Below are positions 24,231 to 38,063 of a stretch of DNA of 64,000 nt, piece after piece. Every line of letters starts with the position of its first letter. The stretch's first letter is position 1. The stretch lies in NCBI GenBank assembly GCA_002104905.1, contig MCFE01000502.1:1-64000 (forward strand), written 5' to 3'. Below the pieces are notes generated by a model. The model was not told the origin of the DNA, did no database searches, and worked only from the letters and a program-made list of their open reading frames with translations. This DNA comes from Basidiobolus meristosporus CBS 931.73 (Eukaryota > Basidiobolomycota > Basidiobolomycetes > Basidiobolales > Basidiobolaceae). The translations under genes were made by a program, and so were the position numbers.

Positions 24231-26730
24231 AACATTTATGCAGTTCGTAACTTTGGGAATGCTTCATTTTGGGAGATAAATCAAACGTTCAAGTGAACGA
24301 CACCAAGCTCTGCCCTCCAGAACATGAGCTTAAATATATGGCTGCTCCATAGGCGGTTTCCCCTGTGCGCAATCTAGAATAATTAGAAAGTTGTAAATAT
24401 GTTTCCACTAGCATTGGAATATTCAAGGGAGCGAGCGCCATGTTGAAATATCGTAGTTGGTACTATAAAGGGAGCATATGTCAATCACGATTTATTGCCT
24501 TACATGTCATCCCTATACAACCGCCGATAGAAATTCCATGTTGAATATCATTTTAAAGAGGCTGTATTTGAAAGAATTTTATTAATACAGGTTTAATGCA
24601 CCTACTTGGATTCCGCGTATGTATATTAATATTGTATGGATCATCTACTACATATGTCTCCAATTGAGGTGGCTACGTGCTATGTTCCACTCGTAATGCG
24701 CGGAGGTCGAATGATAATTAGCATGCTCAACTTTAAGGCAGTCTTGCCTCCATACCCTCCATACGTTATGTCATATAAAAACTATAAAAACATGCAGATA
24801 TATATCTAAGTTCAGCAATATGAGCAACACTACCCAATTTGCAGGGTCCATATTTGTTCGAACCCCTATGCTAATCCCATAGAAGCCTAGCTGCCTATAG
24901 CTTTGAAGAGTTCTTAGAAAGGGAGAAAATGAATAGCATTTATAACTTCCTGGAATATGGGAATATAGAATGCAAACATTGTGTAGGTGCGTTGATACGC
25001 GTATATTGTATCCTCGAGTTTGATCGTGGTGCTGCACCTTGAAATTGTTTAGAATTTCCAAAAGTGTTTCGAAGATTCATTAGAAAATAGAGTCATGCTT
25101 CGCTGCCAGTACAATTAGTCGACGGAATCACGGAAATTGATCTGTTTACCATGCAGAATCGCATATGCAACACCCGTCATGAACAAAGCATGATACAATA
25201 TGCTTGACCCATGTACAGAAACACTTTCAATCACTCTATTGCTTGTTTTGTCCCCCTCCCCGGACTGGCCCCTACTGGGTCTACCTCGATGCCATGATGA
25301 CATAACTGTGTGGGGGTGATATACTATTAATTATCAAATTATATTTGTTTCCAATTAATGGTCGACGGGACTGAGGGGATCTGGTTCATCAAAATCAATC
25401 AATTGATAGATATAACGCTTACTAGACTGCGACCGATTCAGATCAAGCCAGCACCTCATCAAATGAAATGCTCTAACCGCCAACCTGACTCGGGGAGCAT
25501 GAGGTCCATACGTGCCTAAATACCACCACCGTTTTCCTGCTGACAGCCCTCTAGATTTGCTTGAGCACGAACCTGGGTCGACTTATCGGGAAATCAGCTA
25601 ATTAATGCTGAATAGAAATTCCATTTTGGGCATATATTCCCTGACATGCATGCCGATTTCTTATTGTTCCAGTATCACCACGTCGCTGAAGTTCGCTGGA
25701 TGTGTATTTTGTACCTGTGTATTGTGTGGATCCAAAGGCCATTGTACCCCCTGAGCCATGAAGTTTTGGGAGTTTCTGTTCACCGTGAAATGAGATTTCG
25801 GGTTCTTTTCCAGTTCGAGCCTCGATTTAGCGAGAGCGCGTCCATGTGCTGCAATTCGGGATCTAACATGAGTAATGGACGGCTCCATGTCCAATAGTAC
25901 CCCTGACACTTGCGTCATTCTTCTTCACACAGATTCGGTTTAGTCTGCTTAAGGGTAAATAGGAGTGATCGGAGCTGACTCCGGATGAGGCCAGGGATCG
26001 AAATCTCAATTCGCTTCCGCCTCTCTGACACCAATAATTCATGATAATTGGTCTCATAAATGTTTCAATATCTTATCTCTCCCCAGGAGATAATCGGTAG
26101 CAAGAACCTGATGCCAATTTGCGTGTTCTCATGAACAACTGGCCGTAGGGAAAGTCATGGTAGCCGCATTTGGCCAGTTTCCGTCCATACGATAAATGTT
26201 GCTATATTTCGAACTTCGTGTTGATGGAGTAAGCCCGTCAATCTGGCTCTGGATGCATGAAGAACTAACCAGTAGTCTAGCCTGTTGAGCTCCATCCTCA
26301 CTGCCTGATCCTTGGTAGGTGGTTGGGTCACTAAGGTGAATCTGGCATTGTCACTCTACAGACGGTTGGATCAATGTTTCTCCAACTGACGGAATTAGGA
26401 TTCTTGATGCTTCATTATCTACAATTGGATTCTCAGTCAAAATTGACTGTCCCAAACCAGACATTATTATTTGGGCTATATACAGCGAGTGAATCTAAAA
26501 CCTATTTTATTCAACTATCTCTCATATTCCCCCAAACTGAAGAATAGTGTGACCTTTATTCACTTGATTTGCCTTTTTTTTATACTCCACACGACAGTTA
26601 GCAGCCTGTTGATATTGATATTCTTGTCCAGAACCCTTTCACTTCAGTGAGTGGCCTCCACTCTCATCCTTACTCTCCTACCACTTTCTTCCAGGTATCC
26701 TAGTTTTTTACGTTCCTATTCATTCCGTCA
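24231..26730. other. Intergenic interval upstream of the ABCC gene
   Basis: About 2.5 kb without a supported gene. Open frames at 25646-25918 overlap on both strands, and a further minus frame occupies 26057-25863. None has an identifiable domain. The last 150 bases before 26731 are pyrimidine-rich and AT-rich, and probably contain the ABCC promoter. Confidence 0.4.
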
Positions 26731-29700
26731 ATGGCGAAAAAAACTGGTGGCTCGGGGACCTTGGAACTTGGTGGCTCGAACATTATTTCGAATTGGTTCT
26801 TCATTTGGGTTTTTCGCTTATTGGCTAGGGTGAATACCATTGACGCCGGATTGGAACTGTTGACTTTGAAGAAAACTGAGACCTCCAAAATTGTTGGGTC
26901 TAAGCTCGAAAAAAACTGGCAAAAGGAGATTACACGTTCTAGCATTGGGTAGGGGCTATTCATTCTTCGGTACTCCCAAATCGTCAGGTGACTGATCCCT
27001 TCTCTTCTTTGTTTTTAATCCGTTAGAGTGCCTTCCATCAGACGGGCGCTTTTTGCCACGTTTAGAGGAAAATATTTGTTGATTGGAGTTTACAAAATCT
27101 TTTGGGCTGCATTCATATATCTTGGAGCCTACCTGTTTTTGAAGCGACTGATCCAACACAGTACCAATGTCCTCTCGGAGGAAGATCATTCATCATATGT
27201 GACTGCACACGTTTACGCCGTTGTACTGTTTTTGTCCGCTATATTCTCTAGCATTTGTATCCATCAACTTTCTGCCGAGTGTACGCGTATTGGGGTTCAG
27301 GTGAGTTGGGCACAGTAAATTGCGAATCAAGAGTTGATGTTTAATCCCAATAATCCATTCCAAAGGTTCGCGCTGCCCTCATGGTGCTTATATATCGCAA
27401 GGCGCTGAAGCTCAGTACAGTACAGGGAGGTGTAGGAGATGTTGGTAAGTTATTCCGCTACACCACTGCCTGACTGATTCCTGAGCTCACCATGCTTACC
27501 ATCTTTGTGATCGAAGTTAACTTGGTCGCCGAGGATTGCAATCGGTAACATCATTTTCTCCCTTATATCCTGATATGCGATCTGAGCTGTTTTTCTTTTT
27601 TTTTGGATGTATAGCATTGCGGAAGCCTGCGTACATTTCCATTATTTATGGGGTACAGCATTGGAGATTCTTGGTAAGATAGGATCGGCATGAGCGTCTG
27701 TCGAGCAATCTATTAAACTCCAATATCATAGCTGTGATTGCTATCGCTGCATACGAACTCAGGCTGGCTGCGTTACCTGGTATATTCCAATTCTTAGAAA
27801 CATTTCCATGTAAAGAGGCCCTAATGGGTTTTTTAATTAGCCGTGGCTATTCTTATCATCTTCTTTCCAATTCAGTATGCCTTGGGCCAACTGACCTCAA
27901 GATTGTCAACAGATATGGCTAGATCCACTACCTACCGTGTCTATCTGATGTCGGAAATTTTGACCGCTATCAAGCTGATCAAATTCCATGCCTGGGAAAT
28001 GTTCTTTTGTGATAGGGTGTCGAAGGCTAGAGCGCAGGAAATGGTGCACCTTCGTCGTGGATTGCTTGCGAAATGCTGGAGCGCGCTCTTGATTTTCGGA
28101 ACACCAATTTTACTCACTGTGATATGTTTCGTAATGGCTGAAAAGATTGGAAGCACCAGAGAACTGACTGCTACTCTTGTATTTACCATTCTATCCACTT
28201 TTAACACTCTAAGGTAACCTAGGGTTTATCTATATGGGTGTTTAACCTGCTAATTCTTCCCCCTTAGATATCCTTTCGTTATGCTTCCAATGGCAGTCAG
28301 AACAACCTATGGTACCATCATCTTGTTGGCGTTCTGTGATATTACTATAGAGCTAATACCTCCCATAGGCGCATTCATTTCTTTTGAGAGAATTGATAGA
28401 TTTCTACTACAACCAGAGGTGAAGCCACTCTCATCTCCTGAGCACCCTCCCGCTGACAACAGAACTAAAATCGACCTGGTCGGTATTGTTATTACCAGTA
28501 TCGTCACAGCAGTTGATTCTAAAGAGCTTTTGCATCTGTATAGCAAAATGCTACATTTTGTTGGACCTCAAACTCCGACCCTACAATCAAAGATTTCTCG
28601 TTGAAGGTCAAAAAAGGTGAAATCGTCGCTATTGTGGGAGACGTTGGAGCTGGAAGTAAGATGAGCAATTTATGCATTGCTTGAGGAAGCTTATCTAAAC
28701 ATTCATTTTTTGACCACTCTAGAATCATCTTTGCTCTTGGCGATAATGGTAACATCTCTTGCTTTTTTGCAGTGTCCTGATAAACTAACATGATGCATAA
28801 TCGATAGGGCCAAATTACAAAAACGGGTGGCGCGTTGTCAATATTCGGATCCATTGCTTATGTCCCTTTCGATTCCTGGCTACTGAATGCTAGCCTGAGA
28901 GATAATATACTCTTTGGGTCGCCATATGATCCTGAGAAATACAAGATGATACTGCAAGTATGTGCACTATCCAAAGACCTCGAACAGCTATCGTACGGCG
29001 ATGAAACGGAAATTGGGGAGCATGGGTTCAATCTTACATTGGCGCAAAGGCATAGAGTAAGTTTAGCTAGAGCTGCATACAGCTCAGCGGATATCGTCCT
29101 TTTGGACGATACACTTAGCTCCATGGCCACTCAGACCGGAAAGCATATATTTAACGAATGTATCCGAGGATTCATGAAGGACAAGGCAGTTGTGTTTGTA
29201 ACCAACCAGCCGCAATACTTGCCAGAGTGTGATTTTGTTGTCGTGATGAAATCGGGTATGGATTTCGTGCGAGGAACCTATGAAGAGCTTCTCGCGCAGG
29301 ATTTCAATGTCCGCAGTCTGATCGGAGAGAGTATCGAAATTGAGGATCCCTTCTCTATGGATGATTTTCAACCAGACACGCGGCACGAACAGCTCCCTCC
29401 AAATGCTAAGATCAGACAATCCGACGACAATGGCGAGCCTTCAGCGCAACGTAGTTCAAGCGAAAATATTCCATCCGTTTCTTTCGCCGATCCCCGCAGC
29501 AAGGCATATAGCAGCAACATCCCAAGGGTGAAGACTCTTGGTACTCCAGGAATGTCGGGAAACAATTCATCCCATCTGCTCACCACAAACAATACAGATG
29601 CCAATGAGCTTACCATCCACAGACTGATCGAGCTGAATGCTAGAACTGCAACCAGAGCAGAGGCTACTAGTTCAGCCGATGAACAGACTGTCGTGAAAAT

Positions 29701-32700
29701 CATCGAGCGTAATCAATTGACTGTTATTGGTGGCGGTGCACCACTGATGGGACAGGCATTGCCGAATCGAGAATTAAATAGTATGGCCAAGGCTATCGAG
29801 CAAAACCAGCTGACGATCCATAGTCTTCATCATGGAGTTGGTGGAAATTCATCCGAGGTGGAAGAAAATGAGACACAAGCCCAAAAGCTGTCCAGTATCA
29901 CGAAGTACAAGTACTATTTCCAAGGCAGCCCAGGTGTAACGATCACCATTGCGGTGATTGTGCTATTCTTTGTGGTGCACGCAGTCCGTACTTTCAGCGG
30001 TAAGGATCGTCCATTTGCAGTGGGGCATCGTAATCATGAGGCACTAATAGCGTGTTTTTGTTCCTTGAACAGACTACTGGTTAAAATTGACTGTTGACAG
30101 CTCCGACCCGGATCTCTTGACGTATTATTTACCGGTTTACGCTGGCTTAGGAGTAAGAGGCAGTCTTTGGCTGTAAACCCAAGAAAGTTATTTATCTCGT
30201 TTTCAGGCTGCGTTTTTGATAGGGATTGCTCTCCGGGGACATATTTATATATGGGTGGTAATCAAAAAGACCACTTCTTATCATACTCGAGCTTTGAACG
30301 TAACGATCTTATATTGACTGGAATCTGCTACACTTCGATTACTAACCGATGTCATGTTAGGCTATTATGCAAGCAAGAATGTCCTACTTTGACTATACGC
30401 CGTTGTCGCGAATCTTGAATGTATTTGCCCGACACCAATACCTAATTGACGATTACCTCACTGAGGCTGCTCTGCAAGTATGTTGGATTACTACCATTCA
30501 TAGATGTGGGATGTGGGAGTTTCTGCTTACGATATGGTGTTCTAACGTGATTGATGTTTCTACTAATAGGCTTTACAATTCTTACCACTTATCTTCATGA
30601 CCTTGCTACTGATCATGATCCTGGTTCCGTATTCTATTATCGCAGTGGTCCTACTTCTCATACTAGTCGGGTAAGGCAATTTCTTGAATACGATCGAGCT
30701 TAGATGAGAACTAACAAAACCATCCAGATTTCTGATTTGGTATTCGCGTGTTGCCGAAGAGAATCTCAAGATGCTTGAAGGTACTAAATACATTCTTGCT
30801 GGATCACGTGCAGCCGGTTTCATTAAGATGCTTTCTCAACCCTCGATAGCCTACAGCAAGCCCCAGCTATTTGCACATCTTTCGGCGACATTGGAAGGGT
30901 TGTCTAGCATTCGGGTGTACAAATTACAAACGCGATTCGATAGCTTCAATTTACTTAAAATCGACGTCAGCAGTAAAGCGTTATATGCTAAATCTATCGG
31001 TATGGTCCTTCACACAAATTACCTCAAATGCGACGATGGTACTGACACACTGAAACCATTTCAGTCAAGGCCTGGCTGTCCTTGTATATCGATCTCACAG
31101 CATCACTTTTCGTGTATATTGTGGCATTATTGATATTGTCGGTGCACCGGGAAGGCGGAGCTGTAAAAGAGAGTAAAGTAGGCTTGGTTCTTACCAATGC
31201 CTTACAGTTGCTGGTGTTTGGTCAATGGACAGTTCAAGCATTGCGGGATGTTCATGGATCAATGAGTAACGTGAAGCAACTGGTCGAATTTACTGAAGAT
31301 ATTCCTTCGGAGGTAGCATTTTATGGATATTTGCTAGTCGTCAGTCTCAAAATACTCACTTACTTTCACTAGGCTGCCCTGATGTTCAAGGATGTTAGGC
31401 CGCCTGAAAACTGGCCTCAGGATGGACAGGTGCATACGAATTATTATTGATGATCGACGATGTAACTGATATTGATGGGGTTCCTCGAATGCATAGATTG
31501 AATACCAAAACGTCCTATTGCGATACAACCGGTATGGCGTGGCCGTGTTAAAAAACGTCTCGTTCAAAATCCATGCCAAGGAAAAAGTGGGGATTGTTGG
31601 AAGAACCGGATCAGGTGAGAATGTTTGCTAAATACGTTTGCAGTCGTAAAGCCTAATGGTGTTGTCGCTAGGTAAATCCACTCTTCTTGTTAGTCTTCTA
31701 CGCATAGTAGAAGCTGCAGAAGGGAAAATATTAGTTGATGGCTTAGACATCAGCACTATTGGACTCTGTGACTTACGTAATAAGATTGATGTAATACCAC
31801 AAGGTACCGTTCTATTTACCCTCTAGCTCATCGATCAATCGGGTATTAACATGTGACCATTTTCAGAGCCGGTCCTGTTTGTCGGCACCATAAGATCCAA
31901 CCTTGATCCTTTCGACCGGTGTGCTGAGAATGAGATATGGTCGGCGCTTGAGGCGGTCCACATGAGTGAAAAGATCAAATCGATGCCATTGAAACTCGAC
32001 GAGCAAGTAGTAGGTTTGTATCACAACAGAGCAACCTCTTTCGTGGATATCTGACTGACTTTCGCTGGTAGAAAACGGGAAAAACTTTTCACTTGGACAG
32101 CGTCAGTTGTTGTGCATTGCTAGGGCTATTCTGACGAAATGTAAAATTCTGCTGCTGGACGGTAAGTGCTAGTAAATTTCGGCCACATGCAGATTCCCTG
32201 CCTCATATCCATTTACAGAGGCAACCAGCGCCATTGATATGCAGACTGACCAGCTTGTACAAGAAACGATAAAAAAGAACTTCGTTAATTACACGGTTCT
32301 CACTATCGCGCACCGCCTAAACACTATCATAGAGTCGGATCGCATATTGGTTTTGGACGAAGGAAAGGTCGTAGAGTTCGATACTCCTATTAATCTCCTC
32401 AACAATCCAGAGGGGTTCTTCTACTCTCTGGTCAAACGTAACGGCAATGAATCCCTTCAAAAGCTCCGAAATATGGCGATGACTCATACAACGCAAAACC
32501 CTCGTGCGCAGGGACCCTCTGAGACATCGTCACATCGCAAAGATATCATCCCACCATCGCTTGACGTTTTTAGTCAACACAATAATACCGCACCATCCAT
32601 TTTGTCAAGCAATACATCCTACATTTCTTCGCATAATGGTCAAGACCCTGCTCGGCCTCGCCCGGAGATTTCGCAGCGGAACCAATCGCTAGAGACCATG

Positions 32701-32772
32701 TTTTCGTCGACATCGGGAACACAGCCTCAGCAGCATTCAAACGCTGGGTCCTCCGGTTCCAAGCATACCTAA
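26731..32772 (+). CDS. ABC transporter, ABCC/MRP subfamily, full-length with degenerate NBD1
   Basis: A 6-kb gene with many 50-70-nt introns, starting at ATG 26731 ([13 protein letters not shown]). There is no TMD0. TMD1 covers about 26.8-28.4 kb. NBD1 (about 28.55-29.35 kb) has a Walker A, GDVGAGKSSLL, rebuilt across an intron, and a Walker B, ADIVLLDD; its signature reads [14 protein letters not shown] instead of LSGGQ and its D-loop reads LSSMA. A Ser/Asn-rich linker of roughly 190 residues follows. TMD2 (29.9-31.4 kb) includes [14 protein letters not shown], typical of ABCC. NBD2 (31.5-32.45 kb) is canonical: [46 protein letters not shown]. The tail is Ser/Thr/Gln-rich. This family exports organic anions, conjugates or drugs at plasma or vacuolar membranes. 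Exon joins were only partly fixed. Confidence 0.92.
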
Positions 32773-34415
32773 TGCCATCCACATCTACGTCTAATGGAAA
32801 GTTCGACTAATATTCTCCCGTGGTTATGTTTTCTTGTTAATTTTAATTTTGAATATATTTTCATGAAATCCTGTCCTTTCGCTCGAGTACTCGCCTGGTT
32901 AGGACACCGTAGTACTATTTGAATAAAACTAGGTGGGCTTTAAATCACGCCATTGTCCAGTGTTCATTCTGGTGATCTACCTTTCAATACAATACCAATA
33001 TTCCCGGTATCTAGGGGTAAGCTAAACGGTGGTATACTGAAGCATCCATTGATCGGAAAGCTTGGCACAGAGAACATATACATCAAAGTCTTCTAAGCGA
33101 TTTGGCTACGACTTCTGTTTGACAGGCCCCTACATCACAAAGTTGTTACTATACATGTCAATCAACTTCATATGGTACAGCCGATATAGAGAATACTAGA
33201 CTATCTATTTTAAGCGATGCATTGCAACTGGTGGCAGCTAGGAAGGCTTGGCGTGCACATTAGAATATCCACAAGACTAATATCAAATAATAAAGGGCTT
33301 AAGAGATGTATGCAGAATTTTGTGGCTTTTGGACGACTTGGTACAAGGTCTATCTTTTCAACATTTCACAATTCTGAAGAAATAACCCAAATATACACAC
33401 TGAAATCACCAACAGGAAATCATCCAAAACGCTTAGATGAGTTGGAAATGGTATATGCCGTGGTATCACCAAGACTGGTGAAATCCCAGCAATGGAAGCC
33501 TGGGTAAGGATTTTAAGACAACTAAACGATGCATGTGAAGGCAGGTGCCAAGATGACAAAATATTACCTCCGTACTCTCCGAGAAAATTGCGGGTACCTG
33601 TTTGGCTTTGGAGTACAAATGAAGGGGCAGCTCATTCATTGTACTAGACTTGTGCCTTGATTTGAATAGTGGATAATACCGAGAACTGAAGACCAAGTCT
33701 AGCTTGGCATTCGGCAATGAGAAAGCAATTCAGGGCATGTACACGTCGGGAAGGGCAATGCGATTGTTTATATTCCCTTTTGAACATCCGTTGACTCCCT
33801 TGAGGTTCTACCGCAAGCAGTCCATCAATGAGGCATTGGATTAAGCTTAATTCGCATTTGGTTGCTGGCGTAGAATTAGTGATTTGGCAGGGTACGTTGT
33901 TGGTTAATGATCGAGCCAACACGTAGTTCCTAATCCCGAGACGAGAGCGCGACATGATAGGCTATCGATCCGTAGCTCGGCTTATTAATTCCTACAAATT
34001 AGTGTCGATTTGGAATACTTGCGTCAGTTGAGCGAAAATATTGAAGAATCGAAATATTCATACGAATTGGATCGGAAAAATAAGCGGTCTTATCAATGGG
34101 TGTAATCTGATTGTAGGGATTATTCATTGGGTTTAATAGAGTGGATTTTATAAAACATCATACACTTTCGAACAATTGGGCAGTCCCATGGATTCACCCA
34201 ACAAATATGCGATCGATGAGGCCTTCCGTATGATTTAAATCACTGACTTGAGTGAGTGTTAGCAATCTTGTGATAGTGTTACAAAGTTTATTGAGCTTCG
34301 CATTGCCTCCTTCCCAAGATAACTCAGTGGCCGACTAAAATCGTCCACACTCTTCTATTTCGCGACGATACCTACCGAAAGTGCAACTTCTGACTTTGGT
34401 ACTCGCTCTCGCTTC
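32773..34415. other. Intergenic interval between ABCC and sterol glucosyltransferase genes
   Basis: About 1.6 kb. A minus-strand frame with an ATG at 33955 (103 codons, basic start SRSRLGIRNYVLARS) and another at 33717-33466 could be exons of a small unknown gene. No domain is recognised, and I did not find a splice that joins them convincingly. Nothing else is supported. Confidence 0.35.
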
Positions 34416-37400
34416 ATGGATTTGAACCAATCAGTTCTAGAATTCTTGAAGGCAGCAGCTGAGGTAAGCTCCACCATTTACAGTTTGAATTGAAGGTTCC
34501 AATACGAATATCTTGGTATACCAATCCAGGAACAAGAGGGAACAGATGGAGAAGTGCTGAAGGAGAGAGAGAATGAAGGCGATTCTCCAGGTGACTCACT
34601 GAAAAGCTATGCCACTCTGCCTTTTAATACTAAAGCATTTTGAATACAAGAGCCCGAAATCGGTTCGTCAGTTAGGAAGCTAGAACGGAGGCCTACAATC
34701 ATCGATATCGGAGTGAGTTCGTCACTTGATGCGATATTTCCCGAAGCGAGCAAAGACAAGCCTCTTGATTCCAGTAATCTAAATGAGTACGACTCAAACG
34801 AAACCACAACACCCGAGCAGCGCTCCGAAAGAATCCTACAATGCTCGAAGAAGCTAAAGGCAGCATTCAATTTATTGACCGATGATACACTGGTTGCTGG
34901 TAAATACCGAAAGCTTTATCAAGTGAAGGTTCGTCACACTAACAGAGTGGATTCTTTTTCAGAATTTTCCTGCTCGCTTATCTCTTATATCCTTCTCAAA
35001 GGATACATGTACCTTACCGATCAACACATCTGCTTTTTCGCATCGACCAACCGAAAGAAGCTGGTATGGCCTGGACTACTTGACATGTGACTGAAGAGTA
35101 TAAATACTGACATTTAGCGCAGTCAACCACCGAGCGCTCAGGGTTCCTGCATCTAAAGACCAGGAATATCGGATCATTCAGCACATTCTGGTTTGTACTC
35201 AGAGAAGGGACGATCAGCTACTACGCCAATTCCACCGATATATACTACCCTCTTGACGTGGTAGACTTGAAATATGTTGTTGCTTTGAAGAAGAATGACA
35301 AGAAGAACATCATACAGATCGTTACACCAGAAAAGAATTTTATTATCCAGGCGGATACCCCGATGGCGATGAATGAATGGTTAGTTTCCAAAGTTTGGCA
35401 CGCCTCTATCTGCGTTGCTGTAACCAATATTCGGCATTCCCAGGATCAAGGATATCATTGATGTTGTTTGCACGCTGCGTAACGGAGATGGAATCAAGGT
35501 GAGTTTCTCTATTCGTCTTCATTGCTCGAAATACTCAAGGTTACTTTTAGTTGGCCATCGCTCTGGATCACGTGGTCGACGTGGAGGTAACAAGTAGTTT
35601 TAATCACCACGATTCTCTTTGCATCCGGTGCTTTGAAAACGAGAATTCAGTCACGATAGATGAGGTAACAGGAAACCCTTGCTCATGAAAGGCTTGATCT
35701 GCCCTAACAGTTGGCTATGGATGTAGTACTACTTTACGTACTTTCACGACACCAAACATGTTCGGGACGAAATATATAAGCACCTACCAAATGTGGAGCA
35801 ACCTAACCATCGTGCCACGGCGACCCTAGCTCCGAATGAAGATGAAAAAACCTCGCCTAAATCCAAGCGACTCTCAGGGCTTGCCTCGATTCTCAGCAAA
35901 ATCAACTTCACAGAGGGCCCGGGTGAATGGCTAAGTGAAAGATCCACCTCTTCCAGCTCAAAAACCCGTGATCCAAAGAGTCCCCACCATGATGAATTAG
36001 ACGGGTTTGACCTGCACACGGGCGAGGAAACCCAGGAAAAAGGTCACTGGTGGATCCCAACTATCCCCACCCTTTCAAAGCGTCACCGCTCCCCCGAACA
36101 GAAAGAACACGATCTCAAGAAATTGTTTGCTTTACCAACGAAGGAACGAATTATCAAAGGTGCGCCTTTTATTCTTGATATCTTGGCTTGTTTTGTTTTT
36201 TGTTAAGTAGGTTGAATTCCAGGGTTCAAAGGGGCTTTGCTGCGTACGTTGCCTGTCAGGGGGAAGATCTACGTCTCAGACCACCACATCCTCTACAAAT
36301 CCAAGGTTATTGGGAACAATCTGAAAGTCATCATTCCTTTCGAAGATGTGCATGAAATCCACAAACGCGTTGGAAGTATGATCTTCCCATATGGCATCTA
36401 TTTTTTGACGATTAGTCAGATCGAAATCCTCGTGGCATTCGGCGCAGAGAGTGCGCGTGATGAATTCTTTGAGTTGGTTTCCTCACTTATGGGCCAGGTC
36501 AAGGAAAGGCCAGGATTGTTGAGAAAGCAATCGATGATCTTTGAAGATGAATTGGATACGCATCCAAAACGTCCCATCAACGGGATTCAATCGCTCTCGT
36601 ACCCTGTATTCGATACCAATACAACCATCGAGAAACCCCAGTCTATACATGTCACTTGCCTGACCATCGGAACTAGAGGCGACGTACAGCCATACATTGC
36701 GCTTTGTAAGGGCCTAATGAAGCGCGGGCATCGATGCCGCATCGCTACACACGCCGAATACAAAGACTGGGTCGAAAGCCATGGCATCGAGTTTCGAGAG
36801 GTTGCGGGTGATCCCGCGGAGTTGATGCGTTTGTGCGTGGACAATGGAATGTTTAGTATTTCTTTTATAAGGGAAGGGATATCCAAATTTCGTGGTTGGT
36901 TAGACGAGCTCTTCGTTACAGCTTGGGAGGCTTGTCAAGGGACCGACCTAATTATCGAATCTCCAAGCGCGATGGCAGGTGTCCACATTGCCGAAAAACT
37001 CGACGTCCCTTTTTACTCGTGCTTCACAATGCCATGGACTAGAACACGTAGCTATCCTCATCCGTTCGCTGTTCCCGATCATCATATAGGAGGGAGTTAC
37101 AACTATATGACGTACATGCTCTTCGATCAAGTCTTCTGGAAAGGAACCGGATGGCAAATCAACAGATGGCGCAAAAAGCACCTTGGCTTACCATCGACCT
37201 CTCCTGACAAGATGGCTTTACACAGAATTCCGTTCTTGTATTGTTTTAGTGCCGAGATAGTCCCCCCCGCACCCGACTGGCCCGATTGGATTCATCTTTG
37301 TGGATATTGGTTTTTGGATAACCCGGATCAGAGCTGGAAGCCTCCTCAGAGCCTACTAGACTTCTTGAATGTCACTCCGAAGCCAGTGTATATAGGGTTT

Positions 37401-38063
37401 GGCTCCATCGTAGTACAGGATCCAGAGAAAATGACCAACATAATCATTGAGGGCGTTCGCAAAGCAGGAGTGAGGGCAATCGTTTCTAAAGGATGGTCCT
37501 CGAGGCTTCAGCAAGAAGGAAAGGAGCCCAAAGAGAAGGTGGAATTCCCAGATTTCATCTACTCCCTGGACTCTGTACCTCATGATTGGCTATTCCCCCA
37601 AGTGGCCGGTGTTGTGCATCATGGTGGTGCAGGAACGACCTCGGCTGGTATAAGAGCTGGTGTCCCGACAGTTATTAAGCCATTCTTTGGTGATCAGTTT
37701 TTCTGGGGTAATCGTGTTCAAGACATGGGGATTGGCTTGTGCCTGAAAAAGCTTACAGTTGAAAAGCTCGCACACGCATTACAGACAATCACGACTGACG
37801 AGAAGATCATCAAACGATCTCAAATTGCAGGTGAGAAAGTCAGAGCCGAGAATGGGGTTGAGAATGCGATCAATTACATATTTCGTGATTATGAGCTTGC
37901 TCGACGCCGCACAACGAAATCGTCGGGGCTTTACGAGCTTTCCAAATCACCACTTGCGTTGAGCTTCGAAGCAAGCTCTGATGAAGGTGAGCATATGGAA
38001 GAGCTGCCAGTCCCAAGTCCAGTCAACCATAGTGCATTGCGTAGCGCCTCAGATATACAGTAG
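34416..38063 (+). CDS. ATG26: Sterol 3-beta-glucosyltransferase, Atg26/Ugt51 type
   Basis: Nine exons, join(34416..34463,34530..34590,34651..34899,34963..35063,35123..35379,35444..35498,35551..35664,35727..36159,36223..38063), encode 1,052 aa, all in frame. Order of domains: an acidic N-terminus; a GRAM domain with FSCSLISYILLKGYMYLT (about residues 120-150); a PH domain (SGFLHLKTRNIGSFSTFWFV onward, about 155-290); a Ser/Lys-rich linker; a second GRAM domain (LPVRGKIYVSDHHILYKS, about 445-520); then the GT28/UDP-glycosyltransferase region starting IHVTCLTIGTRGDVQPYIAL. The donor site is HHGGAGTTSAGIRAG near residue 905, with DQFFWGNRV after it. The family transfers glucose from UDP-glucose to ergosterol at membranes; in some fungi it serves pexophagy. 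The C-terminal tail is Ser-rich. Confidence 0.96.

Noticed and set aside
34417-34430. Sequence GGATTTGAACC resembling the complement of a tRNA B box
   Set aside because: It is the start of the sterol glucosyltransferase coding sequence; no matching A box, acceptor stem or cloverleaf pairing surrounds it.
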